In this document: in pieces, positions 55,562 to 64,000 of the stretch
How the letters are laid out: each line of letters starts with the position of its first letter
How positions within the stretch are numbered: the stretch's first letter is position 1
Notes under the pieces: generated by a model
Seen by the model: only the letters and a program-made list of their open reading frames with translations
Database searches by the model: none
Told to the model about the DNA's origin: nothing
Assembly (NCBI RefSeq): GCF_018325905.1
Contig: NZ_AP021901.1
Location: 3,968,001 to 4,032,000, forward strand
Direction of reading: 5' to 3'
DNA from: Pseudomonas sp. St316
GTDB lineage: Bacteria > Pseudomonadota > Gammaproteobacteria > Pseudomonadales > Pseudomonadaceae
DNA: 64,000 nucleotides
Translations under genes and position numbers: made by a program

Positions 55562-55801
55562 ATGATGACTGTTTATTTTGTGGTGATGACGATCTGCAGT
55601 GGCTTCGAAGGCTGTGTCGAGGAACGACAACCAGGGCCAACCTTTGCTTCCAAGGCAATGTGCATGGAGACGGCCAGAGTCATGGCGCCGCGCAAAGGGG
55701 TGAAGTTCAAGTGTCGCAAAGGACGCATGTTGGTGGTCGAGACACCACCAGCAGAAAACTACGGCAAAATTGTCTCCACCAAGACCGCAGGCCAGCCCTA
55801 G
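55562..55801 (+). CDS. Small protein of unknown function
   Basis: This possible 79-residue protein starts MMTVYFVVMTICSGFEGCVE and has five cysteines and a basic middle (APRKGVKFKCRKGRML). A GGAG lies about 12 bases upstream. Codon use looks plausible for a real gene and nothing lies on the opposite strand. No family recognised. The preceding 300 bases (55251-55561) show no other gene. Confidence 0.5.
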   Translation: MMTVYFVVMTICSGFEGCVEERQPGPTFASKAMCMETARVMAPRKGVKFKCRKGRMLVVETPPAENYGKIVSTKTAGQP

Positions 55802-55907
55802 CGATATGCACGTCCTTCACTGACAACGGGTCAGGTGCTGGACAGCGCTGGGGGTGATGCCAAGGTGCACAATCGCATTGACGACTGTGCCCCAACAGTT
55901 GCGCCCT

Positions 55908-57650
55908 TCACCCATTCCCAAGCATCTGCCACAACGACGCCCCCACCCCGGTAATGCTCTCCCCGGCAATCAACCCCGCCGCCGCGGTGATGGCGAAGCG
56001 TTCCGTAAGGCTCGGCCAGCGGCAGCTCACCAACCACGTCAGCACCGCACCGAGGGCCATCATCAGGGACACCGAGGCCGGCAAGACGAAGGCCAGGCCC
56101 AAGGCCGCCGTGCTTGGCAGGTACCGGGCCCGATGCCCCGGTAGCAGGCTGTCGAGGATTCCCAACAACAAGCCGACCAGGCCGCCGATGAAAATCGCCC
56201 AGCGGATGCTCGCTGACAATGAATCCAGGCCCAGGGTCAAGGTTTGCGCCACGGCCTTCCAGGTGGCGACTGCCGGGGCTGGCCACTCTTCGGTGAGCAG
56301 CATGGTTTGCGGGTCCGGGATCAGGGCCAGGTAAGCCAACACGCCGACGATACTACCGACGAAAATCCCCAGGGTCTGGGCGATCAACTGCTTGCGCGGC
56401 GTGGCGCCGATCGCCCGGCCTACCTTGAAGTCGTTCATCAAGTCGGTGCACTGCCCGGCCGAACCACCGGCGGTGTTGGCGCTCATCAGGTTGATCGGCA
56501 CCTGTCCCGGCGCGACGATGCCGAAGCTCAACTGGGACAATTGTCCGATGGCCCCGATCGGCGGAATACCCGTGGCGCCGACCACTCGGGCGGCCACCGC
56601 CGCCAGGCAGATCGCCAAGGGAATGGTCAACAAGGCCATCCACGGGTTGATGCCGAACAACAGCACTTGCAGGCTCACCACCAGGATGATCGACAGTACA
56701 AAACCGGCGACAGGCCCGGGCTTGGGTAGCGTCCAGATCGCCCCGCCGCCCGCCTTGGTGGACCGGTGCAATGCCCACAAGCGAATCGCCAATGAGGCCA
56801 GGGTCGAGCAGACCATCAGGCTCACCCCCGGCCAGAGCAACCACTCCACCAGCGCCGCGAACTGCGGGCCGCTGCTGCCGTGCGGCAACTGCACCAGGCC
56901 TTGCTCCAGCAGCCACGGCGCCAACCCGCCCCACGCCAGCAAGGCACCGAGCAGCAACGTCAGGCCCACGCGAATACCGATGATCCCGCCGAACCCCACT
57001 AACAACAGCGAAGGGTCAGCGGTAAACGTCAGGCGCTCCAGCTGGGCGCTCGGAGACCAGCGCGCGATGGCCCACATGAAGGTGTCGATCGCCTTGACCA
57101 GCCCGGACAGCAATGCAGCGCCGAGCAGCACCTTCAAGCGCGTCGCGGCTTCGTGGCCGTGGTTGTAGATGTGCAGCAGGGTTTCCAGGGTTGCCATGCC
57201 CTCGGGAAATTTCAGCGCCTTGTCGTTGAGCAGTGAGGGGCGCAGGTACCAGGCAATCCAGATCCCCAGGAAGCTCACCGAAAAGACCCAGGCCACCATG
57301 GGAATGGCATCCAACTGCTGGCCGGTCAGCAAGGTATAGGCCGGGATGGGCGCGACCAACCCACCGGAAATGATCGACGCAGCGGCAGAGGCCACGGTCT
57401 GGTTGATGTTGCTTTCGTGCAGCGTCCAGGGCAATCGCCCCACCGATCGACTCGCCAAGCCTTGCCAGAGGCCATAGCCAACCAGCAAGGCGATGATCGA
57501 CATGTTGAACGACCAGCCGATCTTCAACCCGGCATAGACATTGGAAGGTGTCAGCAGGATACCGAGGACGATTCCCGTGCTGACCGCACGCGGACTGAGC
57601 TCGCGTTCGACGGCGGCGTTCAAGGGGAATGTGGACGAGGTTGGATGCAT
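55908..57650 (-). CDS. OPT-family oligopeptide/metal-chelate transporter
   Basis: This 580-residue, multi-helix transporter starts ELSPRAVSTGIVLGILLTPSN, then VYAGLKIGWSFNMSIIALLV, the standard OPT opening. It has PEGMATLETLLHIYN, VGFGGIIGIRVGLTLLLGALLAWGG in the middle, and the C-terminal AAAGLIAGESITGVGASL with the family G-E-x-x-x-G. OPT proteins import small peptides or metal chelates. It stands alone, with a facing REP pair upstream. Confidence 0.9.
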   Translation of the reverse strand: MHPTSSTFPLNAAVERELSPRAVSTGIVLGILLTPSNVYAGLKIGWSFNMSIIALLVGYGLWQGLASRSVGRLPWTLHESNINQTVASAAASIISGGLVAPIPAYTLLTGQQLDAIPMVAWVFSVSFLGIWIAWYLRPSLLNDKALKFPEGMATLETLLHIYNHGHEAATRLKVLLGAALLSGLVKAIDTFMWAIARWSPSAQLERLTFTADPSLLLVGFGGIIGIRVGLTLLLGALLAWGGLAPWLLEQGLVQLPHGSSGPQFAALVEWLLWPGVSLMVCSTLASLAIRLWALHRSTKAGGGAIWTLPKPGPVAGFVLSIILVVSLQVLLFGINPWMALLTIPLAICLAAVAARVVGATGIPPIGAIGQLSQLSFGIVAPGQVPINLMSANTAGGSAGQCTDLMNDFKVGRAIGATPRKQLIAQTLGIFVGSIVGVLAYLALIPDPQTMLLTEEWPAPAVATWKAVAQTLTLGLDSLSASIRWAIFIGGLVGLLLGILDSLLPGHRARYLPSTAALGLAFVLPASVSLMMALGAVLTWLVSCRWPSLTERFAITAAAGLIAGESITGVGASLWQMLGNG

Positions 57651-57697
57651 GCGAAATCCTTATCGGCACTGGGGCAGCGGCCAGATTCAGATTGATC

Positions 57698-57793
57698 CCC
57701 TGTGGGAGCGAGCTTGCTCGCGATAGCGGGGTTTCAGCCTCTAACGATGTAACTGATCCATCGCCATCGCGAGCAAGCTCGCTCCCACAGGGT
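57698..57793. repeat. Facing REP pair
   Basis: Two REP palindromes at 57698-57730 and 57763-57793 with the GTGGGAGCGAGCTTGCTCGC core face each other between the OPT gene start and the VOC gene end. Confidence 0.88.
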
Positions 57794-57875
57794 CATATGA
57801 AGCGGCAACTTAATAAGGGAACGCTGTATTGGCGCAAGGTTCACCTGAAGGTGGGGAACCCTGGCAACGTTCGAC

Positions 57876-58283
57876 CTATCGCTTGCCCTCGCAATTGACC
57901 ATCCAGGCAATCCCGAAACGGTCTTCGAACATGGCAAAGCGTTCCGCCCAGAAAGTCTTCGCCAAGGGCATGTGCACGCTGCCACCGGCGCTCAAACCAT
58001 TAAACAACCGCTCGGCCTCCTCCACGCTGTCGACGTTGAGGGAAACCGACACGCCTTGCGGCTTGCGATACGGCTGGCCTGGCGGACAATCGGAGGCCAT
58101 CAGGCTGAAGGCGCCGACGGTCAGGCACGTGTGCATGATCAGGTTGGGATCCTTGGGCATCCCGGTTTCCTCGGGGGCCTCGGCAAAAGACATGGAAAAC
58201 AGCTCGCCGCCCAGGACCTCTTGGTACAAAGCGAAGGCTTGCTTGCAGTGACCGTTGAAGGTCAGGTAAGGAATGATTCTCAT
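57876..58283 (-). CDS. PhnB-like VOC-family protein
   Basis: This 135-residue member of the glyoxalase/VOC superfamily has PYLTFNGHCKQAFALYQEVL, LGGELFSMSFAEAP and AKTFWAERFAMFEDRFGIAWMV, the usual PhnB/3-demethylubiquinone-like pattern. Start 58283 has GGAGAATCC ahead. It follows a YCII/DGPF-family gene after 23 bases. These two protein types often accompany ECF sigma factor genes, but none is present here. Confidence 0.85.
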   Translation of the reverse strand: MRIIPYLTFNGHCKQAFALYQEVLGGELFSMSFAEAPEETGMPKDPNLIMHTCLTVGAFSLMASDCPPGQPYRKPQGVSVSLNVDSVEEAERLFNGLSAGGSVHMPLAKTFWAERFAMFEDRFGIAWMVNCEGKR

Positions 58284-58306
58284 GGTGGATTCTCCTGTAG
58301 CCGGTT

Positions 58307-58732
58307 TCACGATTGGCCGGACATCTGCGCCCGCAAGCGTTCTTCCTGCTCGCGCAACTCGGGGGTAACGGACTCGCCGAACTCTTCAAGCTCGAAGATC
58401 TGGCGGATCTCGATTTCACTGTCGCTGACCATCGGATTCGGGCAGCGCTTGACCCAATCGATGGCCTCCTGCAATGACTGGACCTTGAAGATCCAGAAAC
58501 CGGCGATCAGCTCCTTGGTTTCAGCAAAGGGCCCATCGATCACCGTCCGGTCCTTGCCGGAAAACTGCACGCGCACGCCCTCGGCGCTGGGGTGCAGGCC
58601 CTCACCGGCGAGCATCACCCCGGCCTTGACCAGCTCTTCGTTGTAGGCACCCATGGCGGCCAGCAGTTGCGCACTGGGCATTTCTCCGGCTTCCGATTCC
58701 GGACTGGCTTTGACAATCACCATAAATCGCAT
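58307..58732 (-). CDS. YCII/DGPF-domain protein
   Basis: This 141-residue protein starts MRFMVIVKASPESEAGEMPS and carries the DGPFAETKELIAGFWI motif that names the DGPF group of YCII-related proteins. AGGAGATC precedes the ATG at 58732. It is co-transcribed with the VOC gene. Function in the family is unclear; homologues often sit beside ECF sigma factors. Confidence 0.85.
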   Translation of the reverse strand: MRFMVIVKASPESEAGEMPSAQLLAAMGAYNEELVKAGVMLAGEGLHPSAEGVRVQFSGKDRTVIDGPFAETKELIAGFWIFKVQSLQEAIDWVKRCPNPMVSDSEIEIRQIFELEEFGESVTPELREQEERLRAQMSGQS

Positions 58733-58871
58733 GCTCTGATCTCCTGAGAATGGATGGATCAAGCCGTCCGTGTGGCGGCTCTACGGACTAATCGAATGGC
58801 AATGGCCGAAATCGACAGCCCGATGAGAATATTTTTTTACCGACTCCAGACCAGGCCATTGGACTCCATCC

Positions 58872-59018
58872 TCAATGCAGGATCTGGCTCAGGAACAGCT
58901 TGGTGCGGTCGTTCCGCGAGCTGTCGAAGAAGTGGTTCGGCGCAGCCTGTTCGACGACTTCATTCTTGTCCCTGAAGATCGCCCGCTCGACATCCATAGT
59001 TCGACGCACCTCGAAGTG
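58872..59018 (-). pseudogene. 3' remnant of an amino-acid ABC transporter ATPase gene
   Basis: The minus-strand reading HFEVRRTMDVERAIFRDKNE, then VVEQAAPNHFFDSSRNDRTKLFLSQILH and a stop, matches the last 45 or so residues of GlnQ/GltL-type ATPases (VIFMDQGxIVEQ, then HERTRxFL). The Walker motifs and the rest of the gene are absent. It lies just upstream of the divergent MFS start. Confidence 0.7.
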
Positions 59019-59067
59019 AGGAACCTGTCGATCCCCTAGTCTATGCGCCAACAGGGAGGAGATGACG

Positions 59068-60318
59068 ATGACACACACCCGCTTTTTTGGAAAAACCGTA
59101 CTGGCCTGCACGTTCATCCTGGCGATTATCGGCTGGGGGATCGGCTTCTATGGGCCGCCGATTTATATGCAAGCGGTCATGGAGCGCACGGGTTGGCCGA
59201 TCGCCCAGGTCTCGGCAGCCGTTACCTTGCACTTTCTCAGCGGCACGCTTGTCATCGCCAACCTGCCACGCCTTTACGCACGCTTCGGGATACCCACCGT
59301 CACCCTGCTGGGCAGCATCCTCCTGGGCATTGGCGTGAACATCTGGGCTAACGCCAACCAGCTATGGGGGCTGTATGCCGGTGCCGTCTGCTCCGGTATC
59401 GGCTGGGTCACATTGGGTGCCGCGGCCGTTAACACCCTGATTGCGCCGTGGTACGTCAGGGAGAGGCCCAAGGCCCTGGGCAAGGCCTACAACGGCGCCA
59501 GCCTGGGTGGCGTGATCTTTTCGCCGCTGTGGGTGTTGCTGATCGAACGTTTCGGCTTTGCCATGGCGGCGCTGGTCATCAGCATGGTCGCGGTGCTGCT
59601 CATAGGCGCCTTCGCTTTCCTGGTTTTCAGCAAAAGCCCACAAAGCCTGGGACAGCATCCCGACAATGCAGACCAACCGGAACCCGTGCCAATCAGCGCC
59701 AGCGCCATGCCGTGGACCGCCATGCAGACCCTCAGGTCGGCAAGTTTCCGCACCCTGGCAGCCGGCATGTCCCTGGGGCTGTTCGCCCAGATCGGCTTGA
59801 TCGCGCACCTGTACTCGATCCTGGTCGGCCGCATGGGTGCGCATGACGCCTCATTCGCCATGGGCCTGGCCACTGCCAGTGCGATGGGCGGGCGATACGT
59901 CGCCGCACGCTTGATGATCCAAGGCATGAACCGACGACAACTGGCCTGTCTCGGTTATGCCATCCAGATGCTGGGCACGCTGATGCTTCTGGGCCTGGAC
60001 CTCCACCCGACAGTGGCCTGGATAGCCGTGGTGTTGATCGGCTCGGGCATCGGCAATGCCACCTCCTTGCCGCCACTGATAGTCCAGACCGAGTTCAGCC
60101 GAGAACAAACCGCCAGGGTGATCGCCTTGATGGTCGCGATCAGCCAAGCCACCTACGCCTTCGCCCCGGCCTTTTTCGGCCTGGTGCGCTCGGCTTTCTC
60201 CGATCCGAATCACGCCATCGGCGCCGTCGTGACAGGAGCGGTGGTCGTGCAGGGGCTCGCCATTTTGGCGTTCTATCGGGGCGTGTCCGCGCGCCCCTTC
60301 AAGAAAACCGCTTTTTGA
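59068..60318 (+). CDS. MFS transporter of the OFA/CynX type
   Basis: This 416-residue, 12-helix MFS protein starts TVLACTFILAIIGWGIGFYG, then PPIYMQAVMERTGWPIAQVS. This resembles oxalate/formate- and monocarboxylate-type porters. Start 59068 is preferred over 59062 because GGGAGGA ends 8 bases before it. It continues with VNTLIAPWYVRERPKALGKA, then YNGASLGGVIFSPLW. It converges on the sigma-54 regulator gene. Its substrate is unknown. Confidence 0.87.
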   Translation: MTHTRFFGKTVLACTFILAIIGWGIGFYGPPIYMQAVMERTGWPIAQVSAAVTLHFLSGTLVIANLPRLYARFGIPTVTLLGSILLGIGVNIWANANQLWGLYAGAVCSGIGWVTLGAAAVNTLIAPWYVRERPKALGKAYNGASLGGVIFSPLWVLLIERFGFAMAALVISMVAVLLIGAFAFLVFSKSPQSLGQHPDNADQPEPVPISASAMPWTAMQTLRSASFRTLAAGMSLGLFAQIGLIAHLYSILVGRMGAHDASFAMGLATASAMGGRYVAARLMIQGMNRRQLACLGYAIQMLGTLMLLGLDLHPTVAWIAVVLIGSGIGNATSLPPLIVQTEFSREQTARVIALMVAISQATYAFAPAFFGLVRSAFSDPNHAIGAVVTGAVVVQGLAILAFYRGVSARPFKKTAF

Positions 60319-60345
60319 CCTCAGCCCCTGGCCATGCACCGCCCG

Positions 60346-62337
60346 CTAAGAACGGAACGCATCAACCTTGAGCCCAAACCGGCTCATTTTGTTGTACAAC
60401 CCACCCCGCGACACGTTCAGCCGTTGAGCAGCCAGACGGATATTTCCGCGCGTGTCTTTGAGGGCGGCGATGATGGCATTCATCTCATGGGTGCCAAGGT
60501 CCGGAGCCATCCGCGGCTCAGGGGCACTTCCCCATGTCGAGGGCCGCCCTCGCAACCTGATATCCAGGGCAAGATCGCTCGGCTCGATCAGTTCGGTCAT
60601 CGCCAGGTTGGTCGCCCGTTCAATGACGTTCTCCAGCTCACGGACATTGCCTGGCCAGTGATAGGCGCCGAGCATATCCAGCGCCGCTGGCGAAAGGTCT
60701 TGCATCGACTTGCGTAGCGATCGCGCACAACGCGCAAGAAAATGCCGTGCCAGCAACGGCACATCTTCGCGGCGCATGCGCAGCGGCGGCACCGTCAGGT
60801 TCAGCACGTTGAGCCGGTAGTAAAGATCCTCTCGAAAGGCCCCCTCGGCCACTGCCTGGCTCAGGTTGCGGTGGGTGGCGGCGATGATGCGCACGTTGAC
60901 CCGCAGCGATTTTTTCGCCCCCACCCTTGTCACCTCGCCTTCCTGCAGGACACGCAGCAGGCTGACCTGTGCATCGAAGGACATGTCACCGATTTCATCG
61001 AGGAAGATCGTCCCGCCATCGGCCAATTCGAACTTGCCTGCCGACCCGCCGCGCGCCGCTCCGGTGAACGCGCCTTCGACATGTCCAAACAGTTCGCTCT
61101 GCACCAGGTCACGGGGAATGGCGCCGCAATTAACCGCCACGAAAGGCCCGCCACATCGATCGCTACCATTATGGATAGCCTGGGCGAACAGCTCCTTGCC
61201 AGTGCCGCTCTCACCGAGGATCAGCGTGGTCGAATCACTGCGACTGGCAATGCGCGCCAGGTGCAGCGCATCCTCGATTGCCTGTGAACGGCCGAGGATG
61301 GTTTCGAAGGTGTAGCTGGCCTGGGTGCCAATGATCCGCCGGGTGATTTCCCGGATACGTCGGTTCTCGCGCAACGACACAACCCGCCCGCCTTGCTCCA
61401 GCGGGCAGACCGACACCAGGCATGCCAGATGACTGCGGTCGTGCAGTTCAAAGGTGCAGTCCAGGTCGCGCACGCCTTCCCCACCCGCGAGCAGGACGGC
61501 ATCGGTCAATTCGCTCTGGCCCAGGCTCTTGAACGGGCTGCCGAGCAGGTCACGGCCGACGCGGAACAACTGCCGTGCGTAATGGTTGAGCGCCTTGATG
61601 CAGCCCTGCTCATCCAAGACCACCAAGCCTTCGTTGAGCACTTCAAGCACTGTCTGTTGTTCTTCCAGCAAGGCTTGCAGCGCCATCTGCCTCGCGACCG
61701 CCTCGGCCGCGGCCTGGACGGTGCCCAGCGTATGGAAATGAAACCAGCCGGGCTCTGCCGTCAAGGTCAACATGCCCAGCGTCCGGCCTTGGGCATCGCG
61801 GATTGGCGCGGCGGCGCAATGCATGCGGCGCTGGCGCAGGCCAAGCCCGAAGTTCTCCTCGGCCAGCACATACACCAAACGGTCCTCGACAATAGCCAGC
61901 CCGGTGCAATTGGTGCCCTGTACCGACTCCAGCAGTCGACTGCCAATGGGTGTGAGGTCCAGGCCACAGAAATACAATGTCGTGCCTTCGGCATCAGTCA
62001 GGTTGATATGGCCCCTGGGGTTATAGGCGAGCAAACCGCGCATGACTTGCGCCGCAGCGGCGATCAGCACCCGGTTGGCTGCCAGTGTCGCGGTCAGGTC
62101 GGCAGGCGCGACAAAACGGTACTCGCCATCTTGCGGATCGAGGCCGGCACTGACGCTGCGCAACCAGGACTCCCAAATCACTCGGCGGATCCCGACAGGC
62201 CGCTCGATAGCACCCTGCAAGCACGCTCGCCAGGCCTCGTCCAGCGCAGTGCCTGGTCCTTCGTTCAACGACGCGGGGCCTAGCGTGGTGAGGTAATCGC
62301 GGTCTTCGGCACTCAACGCTGCAGGTTGCTGGTTCAT
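60346..62337 (-). CDS. Sigma-54-dependent activator of the AcoR type (GAF, PAS, AAA+, Fis HTH)
   Basis: This 663-residue activator has an N-terminal GAF-like sensor (about 70-230), a PAS-like segment (about 235-330), an AAA+ domain (about 345-580) and a Fis-type DNA-binding C-terminus (RLAAQRLNVSRGGLYNKMSRFG). Walker A (GESGTGKELFAQAIH), the sigma-54 loop EGAFTGA and Walker B (GTIFLDEIGDMS) are intact. It is divergent from the dehydrogenase operon, whose promoter is a perfect sigma-54 type with a four-repeat site between. It is therefore almost surely the activator of that operon, responding to a small molecule. Confidence 0.93.
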   Translation of the reverse strand: MNQQPAALSAEDRDYLTTLGPASLNEGPGTALDEAWRACLQGAIERPVGIRRVIWESWLRSVSAGLDPQDGEYRFVAPADLTATLAANRVLIAAAAQVMRGLLAYNPRGHINLTDAEGTTLYFCGLDLTPIGSRLLESVQGTNCTGLAIVEDRLVYVLAEENFGLGLRQRRMHCAAAPIRDAQGRTLGMLTLTAEPGWFHFHTLGTVQAAAEAVARQMALQALLEEQQTVLEVLNEGLVVLDEQGCIKALNHYARQLFRVGRDLLGSPFKSLGQSELTDAVLLAGGEGVRDLDCTFELHDRSHLACLVSVCPLEQGGRVVSLRENRRIREITRRIIGTQASYTFETILGRSQAIEDALHLARIASRSDSTTLILGESGTGKELFAQAIHNGSDRCGGPFVAVNCGAIPRDLVQSELFGHVEGAFTGAARGGSAGKFELADGGTIFLDEIGDMSFDAQVSLLRVLQEGEVTRVGAKKSLRVNVRIIAATHRNLSQAVAEGAFREDLYYRLNVLNLTVPPLRMRREDVPLLARHFLARCARSLRKSMQDLSPAALDMLGAYHWPGNVRELENVIERATNLAMTELIEPSDLALDIRLRGRPSTWGSAPEPRMAPDLGTHEMNAIIAALKDTRGNIRLAAQRLNVSRGGLYNKMSRFGLKVDAFRS

Positions 62338-62348
62338 GATTCGGCCAC

Positions 62349-62398
62349 ATGTTCATATTTTCGACATGTCAGTATAGACATGTCATTCAAATGAACAT
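62349..62398. promoter_or_regulatory. Four-repeat palindromic upstream activating site
   Basis: Half-elements ATGTTCAT, GACATGTC, GACATGTC and ATGAACAT begin at 62349, 62363, 62377 and 62391, exactly 14 bases apart. Together they form a 50-bp near-palindrome, 12 bases upstream of the activator's own start. They should bind the AcoR-type protein as a higher-order assembly. Confidence 0.75.
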
Positions 62399-62449
62399 CT
62401 ATTCAAATTAATAATATAAAAATGCCTTATATATCAAATAGTTAATTAT

Positions 62450-62465
62450 TGGCACAGCACTTGCT
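62450..62465 (+). promoter_or_regulatory. Sigma-54 (-24/-12) promoter of the dehydrogenase operon
   Basis: TGGCAC-AGCAC-TTGCT is a perfect match to the sigma-54 consensus, with GG at 62451 and GC at 62463. Transcription would start near 62475, about 57 bases before the ATG. Confidence 0.85.
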
Positions 62466-62531
62466 CCCTGCTTGGACAGACGAGGACATTCTGATCGCCG
62501 AGTCGTAAAAACAATAAAGGGAGTCATGTTC

Positions 62532-63554
62532 ATGAGCACATCCAAAACCCTCCGCCTTGGCCTTATCGGCGCCGGCCGCATGGGCAGTTTTCACGGCCTG
62601 ACCGCCGCCCGGCACATCCCCGGCGCGTGCCTCGCCGCCATCGCCGACCCTACCCCCGGCCAAGCCGCGCGCCTGGCGGCAGAACTGGACGTGCAGAAGG
62701 TCTATACCGATCCCCAGCAATTACTCGACGACCCGGACATCGACGCCGTGCTGATTGCCGCGCCGGCACGCAGCCACGCCGAACTGGTGATCAATGCGGC
62801 CCGGGCCGGCAAGAGTGTGTTCTGTGAAAAACCCATGGCCATCACTCTGGACGAAGCGGACCGAGCCATTGCCGCCGCTGCCGATGCACGAGTAACGCTA
62901 CAAGTCGGCTTCAACCGTCGCTTTGCCAGAAGCTTTCGCACTGCTCACCTGGACGTGCTTGCTGGCCGCATCGGTACGCCACAACTGCTGCGCTCGCTGA
63001 CCCGCGACCCGGCGCTGAACAACCCCGCCGCATCGCCACAATGGGTGATCTTCCTGGAAACCTTGATCCATGACTTCGATACCCTGCGCTACCTGAATCC
63101 GGGCGCCGAGGCGGTTGAGGTTTTTGTGATGGCCGATGCCCTGATCGCACCGGCCTACAAAGACAAAGGATTTCTCGACACGGCAGTGGTCACCCTTCGT
63201 TTCGATAACGGCGCCATCGCCACCGCCGAGGCCAATTTCCAGGCCGTGTATGGCTACGATGTCCGCGGCGAAGTGTTCGGCAGCGCGGGCATGCTGACCA
63301 TGGGCAACGTCAACGACTCTGACTTGCTGCGATACCTGGCCAATGGGGTCCAGGCCGACACCCAGCGCATGGACACCGACTTGCTGCGCGATGCCTATGT
63401 GGCCGAGCTCAACCACTTCGTCAGTTGCGTGTGCAGCGGCGAAAAACCGCTGGCCAGCGGTGAAGACGCGCGGGCGGCCCTGGCCATCGCCCGCGCCTGT
63501 ATCGAGTCCTTCCAACAGGGCAAGCCGGTGCGGGTGCAAGGAGCACTGTCATGA
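62532..63554 (+). CDS. Gfo/Idh/MocA-family dehydrogenase (inositol 2-dehydrogenase-like)
   Basis: This 340-residue NAD(P)-dependent sugar or polyol dehydrogenase has the Rossmann loop LGLIGAGRMGSFHG, EKPMAITLDEAD with the catalytic-side lysine, and LIHDFDTLRYL holding the aspartate/histidine dyad. It looks most like IolG-type inositol dehydrogenases. Start 62532 is favoured since AAAGGGAG ends 8 bases before it; the ATG at 62526 is too close. It overlaps the next gene (ATGA) and is driven by the sigma-54 promoter. Confidence 0.9.
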   Translation: MSTSKTLRLGLIGAGRMGSFHGLTAARHIPGACLAAIADPTPGQAARLAAELDVQKVYTDPQQLLDDPDIDAVLIAAPARSHAELVINAARAGKSVFCEKPMAITLDEADRAIAAAADARVTLQVGFNRRFARSFRTAHLDVLAGRIGTPQLLRSLTRDPALNNPAASPQWVIFLETLIHDFDTLRYLNPGAEAVEVFVMADALIAPAYKDKGFLDTAVVTLRFDNGAIATAEANFQAVYGYDVRGEVFGSAGMLTMGNVNDSDLLRYLANGVQADTQRMDTDLLRDAYVAELNHFVSCVCSGEKPLASGEDARAALAIARACIESFQQGKPVRVQGALS

Positions 63555-64000
63555 GTTTCACACCGTTCAAACTGGCGATCAGCGCCGAAATGGTCTTCCT
63601 CGACCTGCCCTTTATCGAACGAGTCAAACGTATCCACGCACTGGGCTTCAGCGTCGAGATATGGAACTGGACGACCAAAGACATCCAGGCCCTTGTAGCG
63701 ACCGGCGCGGACTTCACCTCCATGACCGGCTACATCTCGGGCAACCTGACCGATCCCGAGGATATCCAGCAGCTGCTCGACAGCGCCCAGGAATCCTTGG
63801 CCGTCGCGGCACAATTGGGTTGTCCAAGCCTGAACCTGCATGGCACCGGCCTGGGTGATCAGGGGCTGCCGGTCAAACCCGTGGCCCAGACCACCGGCCG
63901 CATGTGGTTGAGCGCCTGCAAGACGCTGGAAAAAATCGCCCGCCTGGGCGAGGACGCGGGTCGGGTTTTCCTGCTGGAAAACCTCAACACCGAAGTCGAC
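63551..64000 (+). CDS. Sugar isomerase-like TIM-barrel protein (hydroxypyruvate isomerase/IolI type), cut by window end
   Basis: The first 150 codons are present, starting SFTPFKLAISAEMVFLDLPF, then IERVKRIHALGFSVEIWNW, then GADFTSMTGYISGNLTDPED and GCPSLNLHGTG. This is the AP-endonuclease/xylose-isomerase-like barrel found in hydroxypyruvate isomerases and inositol-pathway isomerases. The ATG overlaps the stop of the dehydrogenase gene, so they are one operon. The partial sequence does not allow a substrate to be named. Confidence 0.82.
   Translation, partial: MSFTPFKLAISAEMVFLDLPFIERVKRIHALGFSVEIWNWTTKDIQALVATGADFTSMTGYISGNLTDPEDIQQLLDSAQESLAVAAQLGCPSLNLHGTGLGDQGLPVKPVAQTTGRMWLSACKTLEKIARLGEDAGRVFLLENLNTEVD

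Noticed and set aside
1..64000. CRISPR arrays, tRNA/rRNA genes, prophage or insertion sequences
   Set aside because: Repeated motifs are all REP palindromes with irregular spacing; no cloverleaf, rRNA core or transposase segment was recognised by eye.

Overview
The window looks like chromosome of a plant-associated Pseudomonas of the fluorescens complex, probably the corrugata/brassicacearum side. The reasons are a complete 2,4-diacetylphloroglucinol (DAPG) locus in the order phlH-phlG-phlF-phlACBD-phlE-phlI, many REP palindromes with the GTGGGAGCGAGCTTGCTCGC core, high G+C coding sequence, and many MFS, LysE and LysR genes. The organism call is inference from gene content. I saw no rRNA, tRNA, CRISPR array, phage or insertion sequence.

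Layout. 1-8.2 kb: the start of an APC permease (minus), a dCache chemoreceptor, a two-gene RND efflux system without its own outer-membrane channel, and a membrane protein of unknown function. 8.3-15.7 kb: a sugar-acid catabolic locus with MFS transporter, SDR dehydrogenase and 2,4-diketo-acid hydrolase on one strand, and a LysR regulator divergent from a 2-keto-3-deoxy-pentonate dehydratase and a XylD-type dehydratase. Two copies of the same LysR-type box (GATAAC-N5-GTTATC) tie both arms together. 15.8-24.9 kb: the DAPG cluster, followed directly by the 3' half of a histidine kinase gene that has lost its 5' part. 25.7-33.5 kb: an MFS gene and a tricarboxylate/dicarboxylate uptake block (OprD porin, CitMHS, DctA, PrpF/GalD-like isomerase, LysR). 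33.5-41.5 kb: efflux and exporter genes, an HxlR regulator, an NmrA-like protein, a lipoprotein, a Tat-type PLP enzyme, and remnants of dead genes.

41.6-50.3 kb is the least familiar part. A tightly packed six-gene minus-strand operon encodes a PaaK-like acyl/aryl-CoA ligase, a GNAT of the FeeM/LuxI superfamily, a heme-oxygenase-like diiron enzyme, a flavin reductase, an EamA exporter and an alpha/beta hydrolase. Divergent from it are an anthranilate-synthase-like pair (TrpE/TrpG types) and a LuxR receptor that keeps all six acyl-homoserine-lactone pocket residues. A 20-bp lux-box-like dyad (NNCTG-N10-CAGNN) lies 74 bp upstream of the operon. My reading is a candidate self-contained small-molecule signalling or metabolite system that may use a chorismate-derived aromatic acid.

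50.5-64 kb: a secreted protein of unknown function, a periplasmic binding protein paired with a GGDEF-EAL protein (reminiscent of NspS-MbaA), an OPT transporter, small VOC and YCII-family proteins, an MFS gene, and a sigma-54 activator divergent from a Gfo/Idh/MocA dehydrogenase and a TIM-barrel isomerase-like gene cut by the window end. That last operon has a perfect -24/-12 promoter and a four-repeat palindromic upstream site.
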